Source: JADCRZ01 sp965200945 (GTDB lineage Bacteria > Bacteroidota > Bacteroidia > Chitinophagales > Chitinophagaceae). Taken from it: 64,000 nucleotides of DNA. This document shows positions 1 to 8,805 of this stretch, piece after piece (the first letter of the stretch is position 1; each line of letters starts with the position of its first letter). The notes under the pieces were generated by a model, which did not search any database, was not told where the DNA came from, and saw only the letters and a list, made by a program, of their open reading frames with translations. The position numbers and the translations under genes were made by a program. The stretch spans positions 5,518,001 to 5,582,000 of the forward strand of contig OZ241749.1 in NCBI GenBank assembly GCA_965200945.1, in the 5' to 3' direction.

Positions 1-644
1 TTGAGGCGATCATCTGCCAGCGCCAGAAGAACAAGCAGATCAAGCTGCTGTTCGTAGGGCTCGACTGGCACAGAAAGGGCGGAGACCAGGCCGTGGAAAC
101 CGTCACCAGGCTCAGGGAGAAAGGCCTGGATGCCATGCTCACCATAGTGGGCAGCTACAACGCCCCGAAAGCACTGCCGCCGTATGTAAAGCTGCATCCT
201 TTTGTGGATAAGACGTTGCCCGCCGGTGTGGAGAAATTGAACGAACTATACAACGAAGCGAACTTTTTCATTCTGCCCACGAAGGCCGAATGTTTCGCTG
301 TGGTGTTTGCAGAAGCAGGGTCGCATGGTTTGCCGGTGATAACCACCGACGTGGGCGGCTGCTCTTCGGCAATAAAGAACGGTTACAACGGATACTGCTT
401 GGATCTTGACGATTTTTCATCGCAGGCGGCAGAAAAGATCGGCGAGCTTGCGGGATCACCAGACCTGTACCGCCAATACAGCCTCAATGCCTTTCAGAAC
501 TACTGTAGGGATCTGAACTGGGAAGTGGTAGGAAAAAGAGTGGTAAAAGCGATGAACGAACTGATGAACCAGAAATCATTGCTTTTGCTCGGGCTATACC
601 AGGTTGTTTTCGCAACATTTGCCCTGGGAGGGAGTTGCCTGTAA
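1..644 (+). CDS. GT4-type glycosyltransferase, 5' end cut by the window
   Basis: The reading frame is open from base 3 to the stop at 644, giving 213 visible residues; the start lies upstream of the window. The visible part is the C-terminal nucleotide-sugar-binding half of a GT-B fold enzyme. It opens with the LLFVGLDWHRKGG strand-loop typical of GT4 and later has the region FILPTKAECFAVVFAEAG, where the acidic residues correspond to the E-x7-E-like donor-binding motif, followed by GLPVITTDVGG. It probably transfers a sugar from a nucleotide donor onto the lipid-linked repeat unit made by the downstream genes. The GTG at 93 is only an internal valine codon. The acceptor and donor cannot be read from the sequence. 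Confidence 0.9.
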   Translation, partial: EAIICQRQKNKQIKLLFVGLDWHRKGGDQAVETVTRLREKGLDAMLTIVGSYNAPKALPPYVKLHPFVDKTLPAGVEKLNELYNEANFFILPTKAECFAVVFAEAGSHGLPVITTDVGGCSSAIKNGYNGYCLDLDDFSSQAAEKIGELAGSPDLYRQYSLNAFQNYCRDLNWEVVGKRVVKAMNELMNQKSLLLLGLYQVVFATFALGGSCL

Positions 645-781
645 CAGAGCAAACAAGCTCCCGCCGTAGAAGATTCCGGAAATCACAAAAATTATAAGTA
701 ACGTTTTCAGCTGACGCTTTCTGAAGATGCAAAGTGTCTGAAAAACATTGCTTACCGTGTTCATGTAAGCTTAATCCAAAG

Positions 782-2329
782 ATGTCCCAGAAAACAAATT
801 CAGACAAAAAGAAAATATTAAAAGGCGTATCCCTGTCGTGGCTGAAGTTCTTTCTTACCCTTGCTATCGGTGTAGTACAGACACCCCTGCTGTTCAAACA
901 CCTGTCTCCCAACGAACTGAACACCTGGTACATCTTTTTTTCCTTTGGCGCCTTCTTGCTGATCTCCGATCTCGGACTCGTGTCGTCTATTTCCCGCATC
1001 ATAGCCTACCTCGACAATTCGAGAGAATCGCAGACAGATGAGAAAACAGCGGCCGTATTCCGTTCCTATTCCATCAAGCAGATCTATACGACGTCACTGC
1101 TCTCTTTCTCTTTTTTCCTGATCATTTTCGGGATTGTGATCTCGATCGCTTACTACTGGGTTCATTACCAGGGCGATCCGCTGATCAACCTGTCATTCGT
1201 CATTTTTGTGGCGGGCATCATATTCAACCTGCTGTCGAATGTGCCAACGGCCGTGCTCAACGGGCATCGCGACGTGGGGTACGACAGTATCGTGAGAAGC
1301 GTGGCGCAGGTCGTATATTTCCTGAGCCTGCTTCTCTTTCTGCCCATGTTCAAATCGATCGTGTTCGTATCGTGCGCGTTCATGGTGCAGAATTTTCTCC
1401 AGTTCATCGTTCTTCAGTCGATACTCAAATGGCGGCAGAAAAAGATATTTTCCGAAAAACTGAGCTGGAAGGAAATGATCCAGGTGAGCATCGTAAAGAA
1501 CGTGTACAGCCAGTCGTTTCCGCTGGCCATCAACCAGGTGGGTGAATGGCTTACGACCCAGGGAAGCGTTTTTATCGCTTCGCTGGTGCTCGGTCCCAAT
1601 AAACTGTCTGACTTTGTGGTGAACCAGCAGCTTTTCAGCTACGGCATCGCTATTTCGCTTGTTATCAACCAGATCATCGGGCCGTTCATAGCCAAGCAAT
1701 ATATAGAGAACAAACGCGACAACCTCGTTGCGTACTACAAGAACACCACCATTGCCTGCCTCAGCATCGTATCGCTGTTTCTTGCGGCGCTCTATGCTTC
1801 CTGCGATAATATCATCGACATCTGGGTGGGTCCGCAGCATTTCCTGGGGCATCATTTCGCAATCGTGTTTGCCCTGATCACCTTCTTCGAGGTGCAGCAT
1901 TCCGTGGCGGGTAACTTTGTCTGGAACATGGGCAAATGGCCTTTTAACAACTGGACGGTGGCATCCGGTATTCTCAATGTGGTGCTGGCATACATCCTGG
2001 GAAAACAGATGGGACTGTTCGGCATCGCGCTGGCTTCGTTCCTCTCCAAGATCGTGACGCTGAACTGGTACGTGGTCTTTTACTGCCTGAAAAAACTCGG
2101 ACTCGGCATATCCAATTACCTGCGCAATGTACTGGTGCCCATTGTGGGATCGGTACTTTTTACGATCGGGGTGGTGCTTTACCTGAAGAGGTCGATACTG
2201 CTGGCAGCCGATAACGAGTTGCTTTCCATCATCATAATGACGGCTCTTTCATCCCTGATCTTTGCAGCGCTCACGATCGTATTCTTCAAAAAATCTTTGA
2301 AGCCGTTCCTGCTGATGCTCAAGCGATAA
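782..2329 (+). CDS. Wzx-like polysaccharide flippase (MVF/MATE-like membrane protein)
   Basis: A 515-residue, strongly hydrophobic protein with about a dozen predicted membrane segments spread along its length and a short charged N-terminus. This is the usual size and layout of oligosaccharide flippases of the polysaccharide biosynthesis family, which move undecaprenyl-linked repeat units across the inner membrane. The ATG at 782 is chosen because it leads directly into the lysine-rich segment before the first helix; a GTG at 734 would add 16 residues of unconvincing sequence. It lies between glycosyltransferase genes and, with the polymerase at 6313, suggests a Wzx/Wzy-dependent route. The family assignment rests on topology and context more than on a single motif. 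Confidence 0.85.
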   Translation: MSQKTNSDKKKILKGVSLSWLKFFLTLAIGVVQTPLLFKHLSPNELNTWYIFFSFGAFLLISDLGLVSSISRIIAYLDNSRESQTDEKTAAVFRSYSIKQIYTTSLLSFSFFLIIFGIVISIAYYWVHYQGDPLINLSFVIFVAGIIFNLLSNVPTAVLNGHRDVGYDSIVRSVAQVVYFLSLLLFLPMFKSIVFVSCAFMVQNFLQFIVLQSILKWRQKKIFSEKLSWKEMIQVSIVKNVYSQSFPLAINQVGEWLTTQGSVFIASLVLGPNKLSDFVVNQQLFSYGIAISLVINQIIGPFIAKQYIENKRDNLVAYYKNTTIACLSIVSLFLAALYASCDNIIDIWVGPQHFLGHHFAIVFALITFFEVQHSVAGNFVWNMGKWPFNNWTVASGILNVVLAYILGKQMGLFGIALASFLSKIVTLNWYVVFYCLKKLGLGISNYLRNVLVPIVGSVLFTIGVVLYLKRSILLAADNELLSIIIMTALSSLIFAALTIVFFKKSLKPFLLMLKR

Positions 2330-2519
2330 CGCGCCGGCCACCGTGGCAAACAGGGAAATGGGCTATACAAAATGAGGATCGACCGATAAAATAAGCACCA
2401 AAAAGAAGAAAGAATTATAATTGAAGCCCCGACGGGTGCGTTTAAAAGAGGGCGTTTAACAAGACGCCGGTAAAACACACGAAAATCCGACGGGTCACAC
2501 TGGTTTAAAGTATTCATGC

Positions 2520-3242
2520 ATGGGAAAAAAAGTTGTACTGCTGCTGACAGGGACGATCAATCCAAACAACATGTCATTCACCAAGTTGCAGGATGCCGAC
2601 AGCAGGAAAGCTCAATACATCGATGCCATCAGGTTCTGGCTTAAAAAATCGGACTTGCCGGTGGTGTTTGTTGAGAACTCCGATACCAGCATCGCTTCTT
2701 ATTTTGAACCGGAGACTGCCTCGGGAAGACTGGAGCTCCTGCATTTTCAGGGCAACAACTACACGAGGAAGCTCGGAAAAGGATACGGTGAGCTGACCAT
2801 TCTTGAATACGCCAACTGCCATTCAAGATGGATCAAAGAAGCTGATTTTGTATTTAAAGTAACCGGCAGACACAAGATACTGAACTTCGACACGTTTTAT
2901 GCGCAGTTCATGGGCAGCCCGGATATCAGCGTAATGGTGAATTTTTATGGATTTCTGAAAAATTGCGATTCGAGGTTCTTCGGATATATCCCTTCGTTTT
3001 TACCGGATTACCTCATCCACTACAAGGATGTGGTGAACGACAGCAATGAGATCTACTTTGAAACCATCCTGTCGAATTCCGTGCACGAAGCCATCGCGGA
3101 TGGATACAAGTTCAGGCCGTTCCAGAACCTGCCGCGGATACAGGGTTCGAGCGGCACTTTCGGGATCAGGTACAAAAGCAATTTTTTTTCCTGGTTCAGG
3201 CACAACACCGAGTATCGTTTTAAACAATCCATCTTCAAATAA
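2520..3242 (+). CDS. Unrecognised protein of polysaccharide cluster, possible glycosyltransferase
   Basis: A 240-residue soluble protein with no signal peptide or clear membrane helix. It opens with a hydrophobic strand followed by TGTINPNN and has a second strand LPVVFVENSD, which looks like a Rossmann-like start. Further on it has the motifs KVTGRHKI and SRFFGY. I do not recognise the family with certainty. Its position between the flippase and an acyltransferase, in a run of transferases, makes a glycosyltransferase or sugar-modifying role plausible. The ATG at 2520 overlaps another ATG at 2516 in a different frame; the 2520 frame is the long one. The 190 bases upstream contain no other gene. 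Confidence 0.7.
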   Translation: MGKKVVLLLTGTINPNNMSFTKLQDADSRKAQYIDAIRFWLKKSDLPVVFVENSDTSIASYFEPETASGRLELLHFQGNNYTRKLGKGYGELTILEYANCHSRWIKEADFVFKVTGRHKILNFDTFYAQFMGSPDISVMVNFYGFLKNCDSRFFGYIPSFLPDYLIHYKDVVNDSNEIYFETILSNSVHEAIADGYKFRPFQNLPRIQGSSGTFGIRYKSNFFSWFRHNTEYRFKQSIFK

Positions 3243-3289
3243 CCAACTGCAAATGAGCATGCACCAAACCATTTAAGAATTCCAGCATC

Positions 3290-4462
3290 ATGCAAAAGGG
3301 GGAAGTAAAAAAATACGAATACATCGATTCATTGCGGGGACTGGCCATCCTGCTGGTCATACTGGTTCATGCCGCACAGCATTTCGAGACGCTTTCTCCC
3401 GCCGTGTTTTTTCTGGCTTACAAAGGCCAGTATGGCGTACAGCTGTTCTTCATCAGCAGCGCACTTACCCTTTTCCTGTCGTACGCGCAACGCGGCTCGA
3501 TCGATCAGGGCAACACCGTAAAGTTTTTTCTTATCAGGCGCCTGTTCCGCATAGCACCGGCCTTTTACATCGCTATCATACTCTATTCCGCTCTTATCGT
3601 ACTCCAGCCGGTCTCCAGCATGCCGAACCCGATCAGGATCGTGGATGTGATACTCAGTATATTTTTTATCAACGGATTTTTTCCGGGCTCCATCAACTAT
3701 GTACCTCCGGGCGGCTGGTCGGTGGCGATCGAAATGATCTTTTACCTGCTTATCCCGTTCTTTTTTGCCCGGATCAAGACCTTGCGGACCGCCATATGGT
3801 TCTTTCTTGGAACCGTGGTGCTCGCCTACCTGTCGAACCGGATCGGCGCTTATCTGATGATCAACTACACGCATCTCGATTACGCCTATCAGAAGACCTG
3901 GTATTTTTATTTCTGGCTTCCCAACCAGCTGCCTGTTTTCATGCTCGGCATCCTGCTGTTCCATGTGCTCAAGCGTCACATCACCCTGTCGAAGGCGATG
4001 GCCACACTCATCATCGTTTTGTCGACCGTGGTCATGATCTCCCTTTTCTATATCATCCGGTTCTATAAGCTCGAAGACGCAGTGCCCGAGCATATCCTTG
4101 TCGGCATCCTGTTTTCGTGCATCGTTTTTGCTATGTCGAAAGCCCGGATCGGATTGCTCGAAAACAAGGTTACCCGGGAGCTGGGAAAGCTGAGTTTCAG
4201 TATGTACCTCTGGCATTTTATCATTTTGCAGGGGCTCGCCTATGTGATCAGAAGAGTGATCCATGCAGACCCCGGGATCCAGGTTGCGATCCTTTACCTG
4301 GCGGGCGTGCCCATCATTGCCCTGGTTTCTTCCATCAGCTACGACCGGATTGAGATGAAGGGCATCCAGGCCGGTAAAAAGGTGATTGAAAAAATGCAGC
4401 GCAAGCCGGCGCCGCATACGCCGCCGAAGGTGAATATGATGAACCGGAAAGCAACCATTTAG
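3290..4462 (+). CDS. Acyltransferase family 3 membrane protein (OafA-like)
   Basis: A 390-residue protein with about ten membrane helices. The N-terminus has the family hallmark IDSLRGLAILLVILVHA, with the arginine and histidine expected to act in acyl transfer (His near residue 24). The region LFFISSALTLF and the segment GGWSVAIEMIFYLL are also typical of acyltransferase-3 proteins. Such enzymes O-acylate, usually O-acetylate, surface polysaccharide sugars at the inner membrane. The gene starts 47 bases after the preceding gene and is followed 22 bases later by a GT2 gene, so it is probably co-transcribed with the cluster. The acyl donor and target sugar are not visible. Confidence 0.92.
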   Translation: MQKGEVKKYEYIDSLRGLAILLVILVHAAQHFETLSPAVFFLAYKGQYGVQLFFISSALTLFLSYAQRGSIDQGNTVKFFLIRRLFRIAPAFYIAIILYSALIVLQPVSSMPNPIRIVDVILSIFFINGFFPGSINYVPPGGWSVAIEMIFYLLIPFFFARIKTLRTAIWFFLGTVVLAYLSNRIGAYLMINYTHLDYAYQKTWYFYFWLPNQLPVFMLGILLFHVLKRHITLSKAMATLIIVLSTVVMISLFYIIRFYKLEDAVPEHILVGILFSCIVFAMSKARIGLLENKVTRELGKLSFSMYLWHFIILQGLAYVIRRVIHADPGIQVAILYLAGVPIIALVSSISYDRIEMKGIQAGKKVIEKMQRKPAPHTPPKVNMMNRKATI

Positions 4463-4484
4463 AAAGTCATTTAGTTTTTAATAT

Positions 4485-5378
4485 ATGTCGATACCCCGTG
4501 TAACTGTTATCACTTCCCTGTTCAACAGCCTTCCCTACCTGGACGGTTATTTTGATGCAGTGAAGAAACTGGAAAAAACAGAAGAGATCGAGATCCTGCT
4601 GATCCACAATGCGCCGAAAGATGAAGAACTTACCATCATCAACAAATACCTGCCCCAGCTGCCGTTTGTAAAACATACGATAGTGCCGCGAGAAACCCTG
4701 TATGCCACCTGGAACAGGGGCATCCGCATGGCCAAAGGCCGGTTTGTCACGAACTGGAACGTAGATGATATCCGTTTGCCCGACTCACTGATGAACCAGG
4801 CAGATGCGCTCGACCAGTATCCGGAAGCAGCCCTTTCTTACGGTGATTTTATTGTGGTGAACGAATATGGCAAAACAGAAGGCAAACAAACCAATGAGCC
4901 GGCCTACGATCCAAAAAGGACCTCTTTTCTCCGCCAGCATCACATCGGCTGCTTTCCTATGTGGCGCCGCGACATTCATAACAAGATCGGTTACTTCGAT
5001 GAGCAGTTCAGGCTCGTTGCGGATCTCGACTTCCAGATCCGCATCGTACAGCACTATCCGCTGGTCAAGATATCCGATCTGCTGGGCTATTATCTGGAAG
5101 GAACACCCAACAACCTCAGCAGCAACTATCCGCTGCAAAGAAGAGAGCATACCGTAGTGCAGCTGCGCTACGGCAATTTCAACCTGCTGCACCTGTCGGA
5201 CCTGGTCGGCGGTGTTCTTAAAATGAGGGTGTTCGAGTATAAATGGTTCGGCGCTTACCATAAAATGAAGAGCTGGAGGCTGAAAGATTATTTCTCATAC
5301 GTTGCCAAATTACCTTTAATCAGCATTTCGGTGCTTAACTTCCCGCGCCACATGGCGCGAAAACTGATCTATGGTTAG
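4485..5378 (+). CDS. GT2 family glycosyltransferase
   Basis: A 297-residue protein with a GT-A fold N-terminal domain. The first strand is RVTVITSLFNSLPYLD, and the acidic metal-binding position appears as WNVDDIRLPD near residue 90, in place of the more usual DxD spelling. Later residues, FDEQFRLVADLDFQIRI, match the acceptor-side D/E-containing region of GT2 enzymes. There are no membrane helices, so the protein is cytoplasmic or peripheral. The last eight bases overlap the next GT2 gene, which indicates one transcript and probable translational coupling. The sugar specificity is unknown. Confidence 0.9.
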   Translation: MSIPRVTVITSLFNSLPYLDGYFDAVKKLEKTEEIEILLIHNAPKDEELTIINKYLPQLPFVKHTIVPRETLYATWNRGIRMAKGRFVTNWNVDDIRLPDSLMNQADALDQYPEAALSYGDFIVVNEYGKTEGKQTNEPAYDPKRTSFLRQHHIGCFPMWRRDIHNKIGYFDEQFRLVADLDFQIRIVQHYPLVKISDLLGYYLEGTPNNLSSNYPLQRREHTVVQLRYGNFNLLHLSDLVGGVLKMRVFEYKWFGAYHKMKSWRLKDYFSYVAKLPLISISVLNFPRHMARKLIYG

Positions 5379-6273
5379 TATATTGATTCCTACCTATGAA
5401 CGGTATGATGTGCTGGTTCGATGTATGGACAGCGTGATCCCGCAGATCACGCCGGAGATGGAAGTGATAGTGATAGATGACGGATCTACGGATGGAACCA
5501 AAGAATATCTGCTCGACCTGGCAAAGAAGCACTCTTTTGTAAAAGTGCATATCAATGCCGAGAACAAAGGTGTTAATTACACCCGCAACCGCGGTATTGA
5601 GCTCGTAAACAAAAAATTCATCCTGTTCCTCGACAGCGATGATACGCTGTACGAGGGCAGTCTGCAGAAAGTGGTTGATACCCTCAAAGCGAACCCGGAA
5701 GCCAAGCACTTTCTTTTTGTCGTGTCAGACAGGGAAGAAGAGTTCACAGATCAAAAAGGCCTGAGGGAGATCACTTACCAGGACTGGATCACGACGCGGG
5801 TGTACGGCGATTTTACCCATGTGGTTCGTACGGACCTCATGAAAAAGAACATGTTCTTCGAACAGCACCGCGCCTTTGAATACCTCAACTGGCTCAGGGT
5901 GAAAAGAGCCACCACCCCGCAGCTGCTGGTGCCTGTTGTAACCACCTGGCGCGAACGTGGCCGTGAAGACAGCCTTACCACAGCGGGCAAATTCACTTCG
6001 ATCTCGGCCATCAAAGCCAATTTTGAAGCGGAAAAATTTTATTATGGCTATTATCATGAGGATCTGAAGAAATATTATCCCAAAGCGCTGAACGTAAAGC
6101 TGTTACGGACCATCATACTGGGGGTAGCCTCGGGCCAGAAGAAAGACAGCCGCAGCCTGATCAAATATGGCAATAAAGCGTATGTGAAGATACTGGGCAC
6201 GTTTGTAACACTGCTGCCTTCGCCGCTGATTAAAAAGGCGGTGATGTCTTATTCGGCGTCGAAGGGGCAATAA
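5371..6273 (+). CDS. GT2 family glycosyltransferase
   Basis: A 300-residue GT-A fold enzyme. It starts with VSILIPTYERYDVLVRC, has the nucleotide-binding VIVIDDGSTDGT segment around residues 32-43, and a clear metal-binding DSDD motif in FLDSDDTLYEG near residue 90. The ATG lies inside the end of the upstream GT2 gene with an 8-base overlap. The two proteins share the family but not close sequence identity, so they probably add different sugars to the same repeat unit. No signal peptide or membrane segment is apparent. Confidence 0.93.
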   Translation: MVSILIPTYERYDVLVRCMDSVIPQITPEMEVIVIDDGSTDGTKEYLLDLAKKHSFVKVHINAENKGVNYTRNRGIELVNKKFILFLDSDDTLYEGSLQKVVDTLKANPEAKHFLFVVSDREEEFTDQKGLREITYQDWITTRVYGDFTHVVRTDLMKKNMFFEQHRAFEYLNWLRVKRATTPQLLVPVVTTWRERGREDSLTTAGKFTSISAIKANFEAEKFYYGYYHEDLKKYYPKALNVKLLRTIILGVASGQKKDSRSLIKYGNKAYVKILGTFVTLLPSPLIKKAVMSYSASKGQ

Positions 6274-6312
6274 AGCCGATCCAAAACCAAAAAAATTCTA
6301 TCGTTGCAGAGT

Positions 6313-7560
6313 ATGGTTTTAAATAAAAAGTCGGTCAGGTCATTCCTTCTGTTCGCCCTGCTGTTTTTCTGGCTGATCTCGTTCGGATTCTTCGAAGGAT
6401 TTCTGAATGCGGATGCATCGGCCAGGGTGGCAGGCGTGTACCTGAGCCTGAACATAGCCGCGGCAGGCGTGCTGTTTTTCCTGTTTCCCATCAAGCTGAA
6501 GGTCAATTTTCCGGGTATCACGGTGTATGCGATACTGATGACTTGGCTGATGATCATTCATTTTCTGCAGCCGGATTACCTCATCTCTTCGAAGCGTTTT
6601 TTCAGTATCGTACTCACACAGTTCCTGCTGATCGTGCTGGCGAACTACGCCTGGAAAGTGGATTTCTTCAAACTCGTCGATCTGCTCCTCTACTACCTCG
6701 GCATCGTTCTGTCGATCGCCATCTATGTGCACGTAACCAAGATAGGGCCGATCGGCATCGGTACGCATGTGGAAGAATTCAGGATGGGAGGGCTTTTCAG
6801 CTTCGGGCAGGCAGCCACCCTCGGGGGGATCGGTTTTCTGTTCTCTGTTTACCAGATCTTCTTCAATCCTGTATCCAAAAAGCTGCAATACTTTTTATTC
6901 GCGGCTTTTTTCCTGTATTGCCTTATCGCCTCCGATCTGCGTACCGCCATCGGTGCGGTCATGGTCGCCATTTCCATTCAGTATATCCTTTACCTGAAAA
7001 GCAGGAAGAAAAGTGTTCTGCCGTTTATTCTGCTGGCCACCTGCCTGTACGGAGGATACAAGCTGTATGTTTCCATGAACGAAGAGGGCGCCGGCGTGGA
7101 AAGGGATTTTGAATACCGTCAGCTGATCTGGCAGGTCTCTTCGCACGGCATCATCAAAAAGCCTATCCTGGGGTACGGCAATGCCAACGTGTATTTCAAA
7201 GGCAATACGGAAGTGCAGAATTTCAACGAAATGCTGATGGACCCCCATTCAAGTTATCTGGCACTCATGTTGCAGTCGGGGGTGGTGGCATTTGCGCTGC
7301 TGTTCTTGTTTATGTTCAGGGTGATGTGGTTCTGCATCATGAGTTCTTCCTATTTCACCAAGGCGCTGGTGTCGCTCTTTGTGTACTGGATGATCGTGGG
7401 GTCTACGGGAGGGTTCATGTATGATCTCGACTACGAGATCACGGCTGTGTTCTTTATGTTCACGATTCTGGCCTTCTGCGGTCACCCGTTCCACCGGGCG
7501 GAGAACAGGAGAAACCTGGCGGTGCGGAACGGATTGTACCGGCCACTGGTAGAAACCTGA
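6313..7560 (+). CDS. Wzy/O-antigen-ligase-like polymerase
   Basis: A 415-residue integral membrane protein with roughly ten to twelve helices and one larger loop in the C-terminal third. That loop carries LGYGNANVYFKG and then the short motif MDPHSSYLALMLQSG, which matches the Wzy_C/O-antigen ligase domain, where a PHS/T-x-Y-L segment follows the large periplasmic loop. It probably polymerises flipped repeat units at the periplasmic face; a ligase role is the main alternative. The ATG at 6313 is preferred over the in-frame TTG at 6304. It sits 39 bases after the GT2 gene. Confidence 0.85.
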   Translation: MVLNKKSVRSFLLFALLFFWLISFGFFEGFLNADASARVAGVYLSLNIAAAGVLFFLFPIKLKVNFPGITVYAILMTWLMIIHFLQPDYLISSKRFFSIVLTQFLLIVLANYAWKVDFFKLVDLLLYYLGIVLSIAIYVHVTKIGPIGIGTHVEEFRMGGLFSFGQAATLGGIGFLFSVYQIFFNPVSKKLQYFLFAAFFLYCLIASDLRTAIGAVMVAISIQYILYLKSRKKSVLPFILLATCLYGGYKLYVSMNEEGAGVERDFEYRQLIWQVSSHGIIKKPILGYGNANVYFKGNTEVQNFNEMLMDPHSSYLALMLQSGVVAFALLFLFMFRVMWFCIMSSSYFTKALVSLFVYWMIVGSTGGFMYDLDYEITAVFFMFTILAFCGHPFHRAENRRNLAVRNGLYRPLVET

Positions 7561-7644
7561 TTGGCTGAAACTGATTGCCTGCCTTATCAACGCATGTGGC
7601 GAGGCTTTATCGATAACCGGATCAACTTATTTCTGGACCTAATT

Positions 7645-8712
7645 ATGAAAATTGTTCATTGTTTATTTACCATGGAAACCGGCGGCGCCCAGGTGCTGGC
7701 CATAGATCTGCTGAACCAGTTCTGTGTGCAGCACGAGGTTTCACTGATCGTGGTGAATAACGAATGCAACAAAGAGCTGATGAAGCAACTCGACAAACGG
7801 GTCGCCATTCACTTCATCAACCGGAAGTCGGGCAGCCGCAACCCGCTGCCGCTGCTCAAACTGAACATGTTGCTGCTGAAACTGAAGCCGGATGTGATCC
7901 ACTGCCACGAAGGCACCATGGGGCAGCTGATCAAGATGCAGGCCGGCAAGCTGTTATATACCATTCACGACGTGGGCATCCCGGTTTCGGTGTATCACCA
8001 CTACAACCGGCTGGTGGCTATCTCAGATGCGGTGTACAAGGATGTGATCGCCCGGTACCCGCACAACCTCACAAAAATCTATAACGGCATCGTCACCAGC
8101 CTGTTCCGGCATCGCCAGCAGCATTCCCTGAACAGTCCGGAGCCGATCCGCTTTGTTCAGGTGAGCCGGCTGATGCATGAAAAAAAAGGACAGGACATTC
8201 TGCTGCGCGCCCTGAAAAAGCTTTCGGAAGAGTACGGCTTTACCCGCTTTTCCATGGATTTCGTGGGGGGCGGCACTTCACACGAGTATCTTAAACAGCT
8301 GACCATCGAGCTGGGACTGGAAAAGCAGGTCAGCTTCCTGGGCGAAAAAGACAGAAACTGGCTGTTCAACAATCTCTGTAATTATCACCTGCTTGTTCAA
8401 CCTTCGCGGTACGAAGGGTTTGGCTTAACGGTGCTCGAAGGTTTTGCCGCCGGCCTGCTGGTGGTGGCTTCCGACATCGAAGGGCCGGCAGAGATCATCC
8501 ATAACATCCCGGGCGGGTTTCTTTTTAAGAACGGAAGCGTAGATGACTGCGCGAAACAACTCTACAAGGTGGTGGAGCAATATACGCAGAACCGGCTGAG
8601 TGAACTGGCGAAAAAAGCCGTTCCGACGCTGGAAGAAAAATATTCGATCGAAGCCTGTACCAGCGGATACCTGCATGAGTACGCAAACCTGAAAACTGTG
8701 AAAGCTATTTGA
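7645..8712 (+). CDS. GT4 family glycosyltransferase
   Basis: A 355-residue GT-B enzyme. The N-terminal start KIVHCLFTMETGGAQ is the classical GT4 acceptor-side strand with its GGA(x) loop. The C-terminal half has RFVQVSRLMHEKKGQDILL followed by PSRYEGFGLTVLEGFAAG, which holds the E-x7-E donor-binding motif. The ATG at 7645 is chosen because it begins exactly at the first beta strand; the frame is open further back to a TTG at 7561, which would add 28 atypical residues. There are 84 bases between the polymerase stop and this start. No membrane segment. Confidence 0.92.
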   Translation: MKIVHCLFTMETGGAQVLAIDLLNQFCVQHEVSLIVVNNECNKELMKQLDKRVAIHFINRKSGSRNPLPLLKLNMLLLKLKPDVIHCHEGTMGQLIKMQAGKLLYTIHDVGIPVSVYHHYNRLVAISDAVYKDVIARYPHNLTKIYNGIVTSLFRHRQQHSLNSPEPIRFVQVSRLMHEKKGQDILLRALKKLSEEYGFTRFSMDFVGGGTSHEYLKQLTIELGLEKQVSFLGEKDRNWLFNNLCNYHLLVQPSRYEGFGLTVLEGFAAGLLVVASDIEGPAEIIHNIPGGFLFKNGSVDDCAKQLYKVVEQYTQNRLSELAKKAVPTLEEKYSIEACTSGYLHEYANLKTVKAI

Positions 8713-8805
8713 CAGCGGTTAATACTTATGTTTTCCATTCTTCGTTTAAAGGTTGTACGAGATACCTGCAGATGAACATGAGAAAACAGTGGCTGGAAAA
8801 TCACA

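Noticed and set aside
93..644. GTG at 93 as the start of the first gene
   Set aside because: The frame continues to the window edge with conserved GT4 sequence (LLFVGLDWHRKGG), so the real start lies outside the window.
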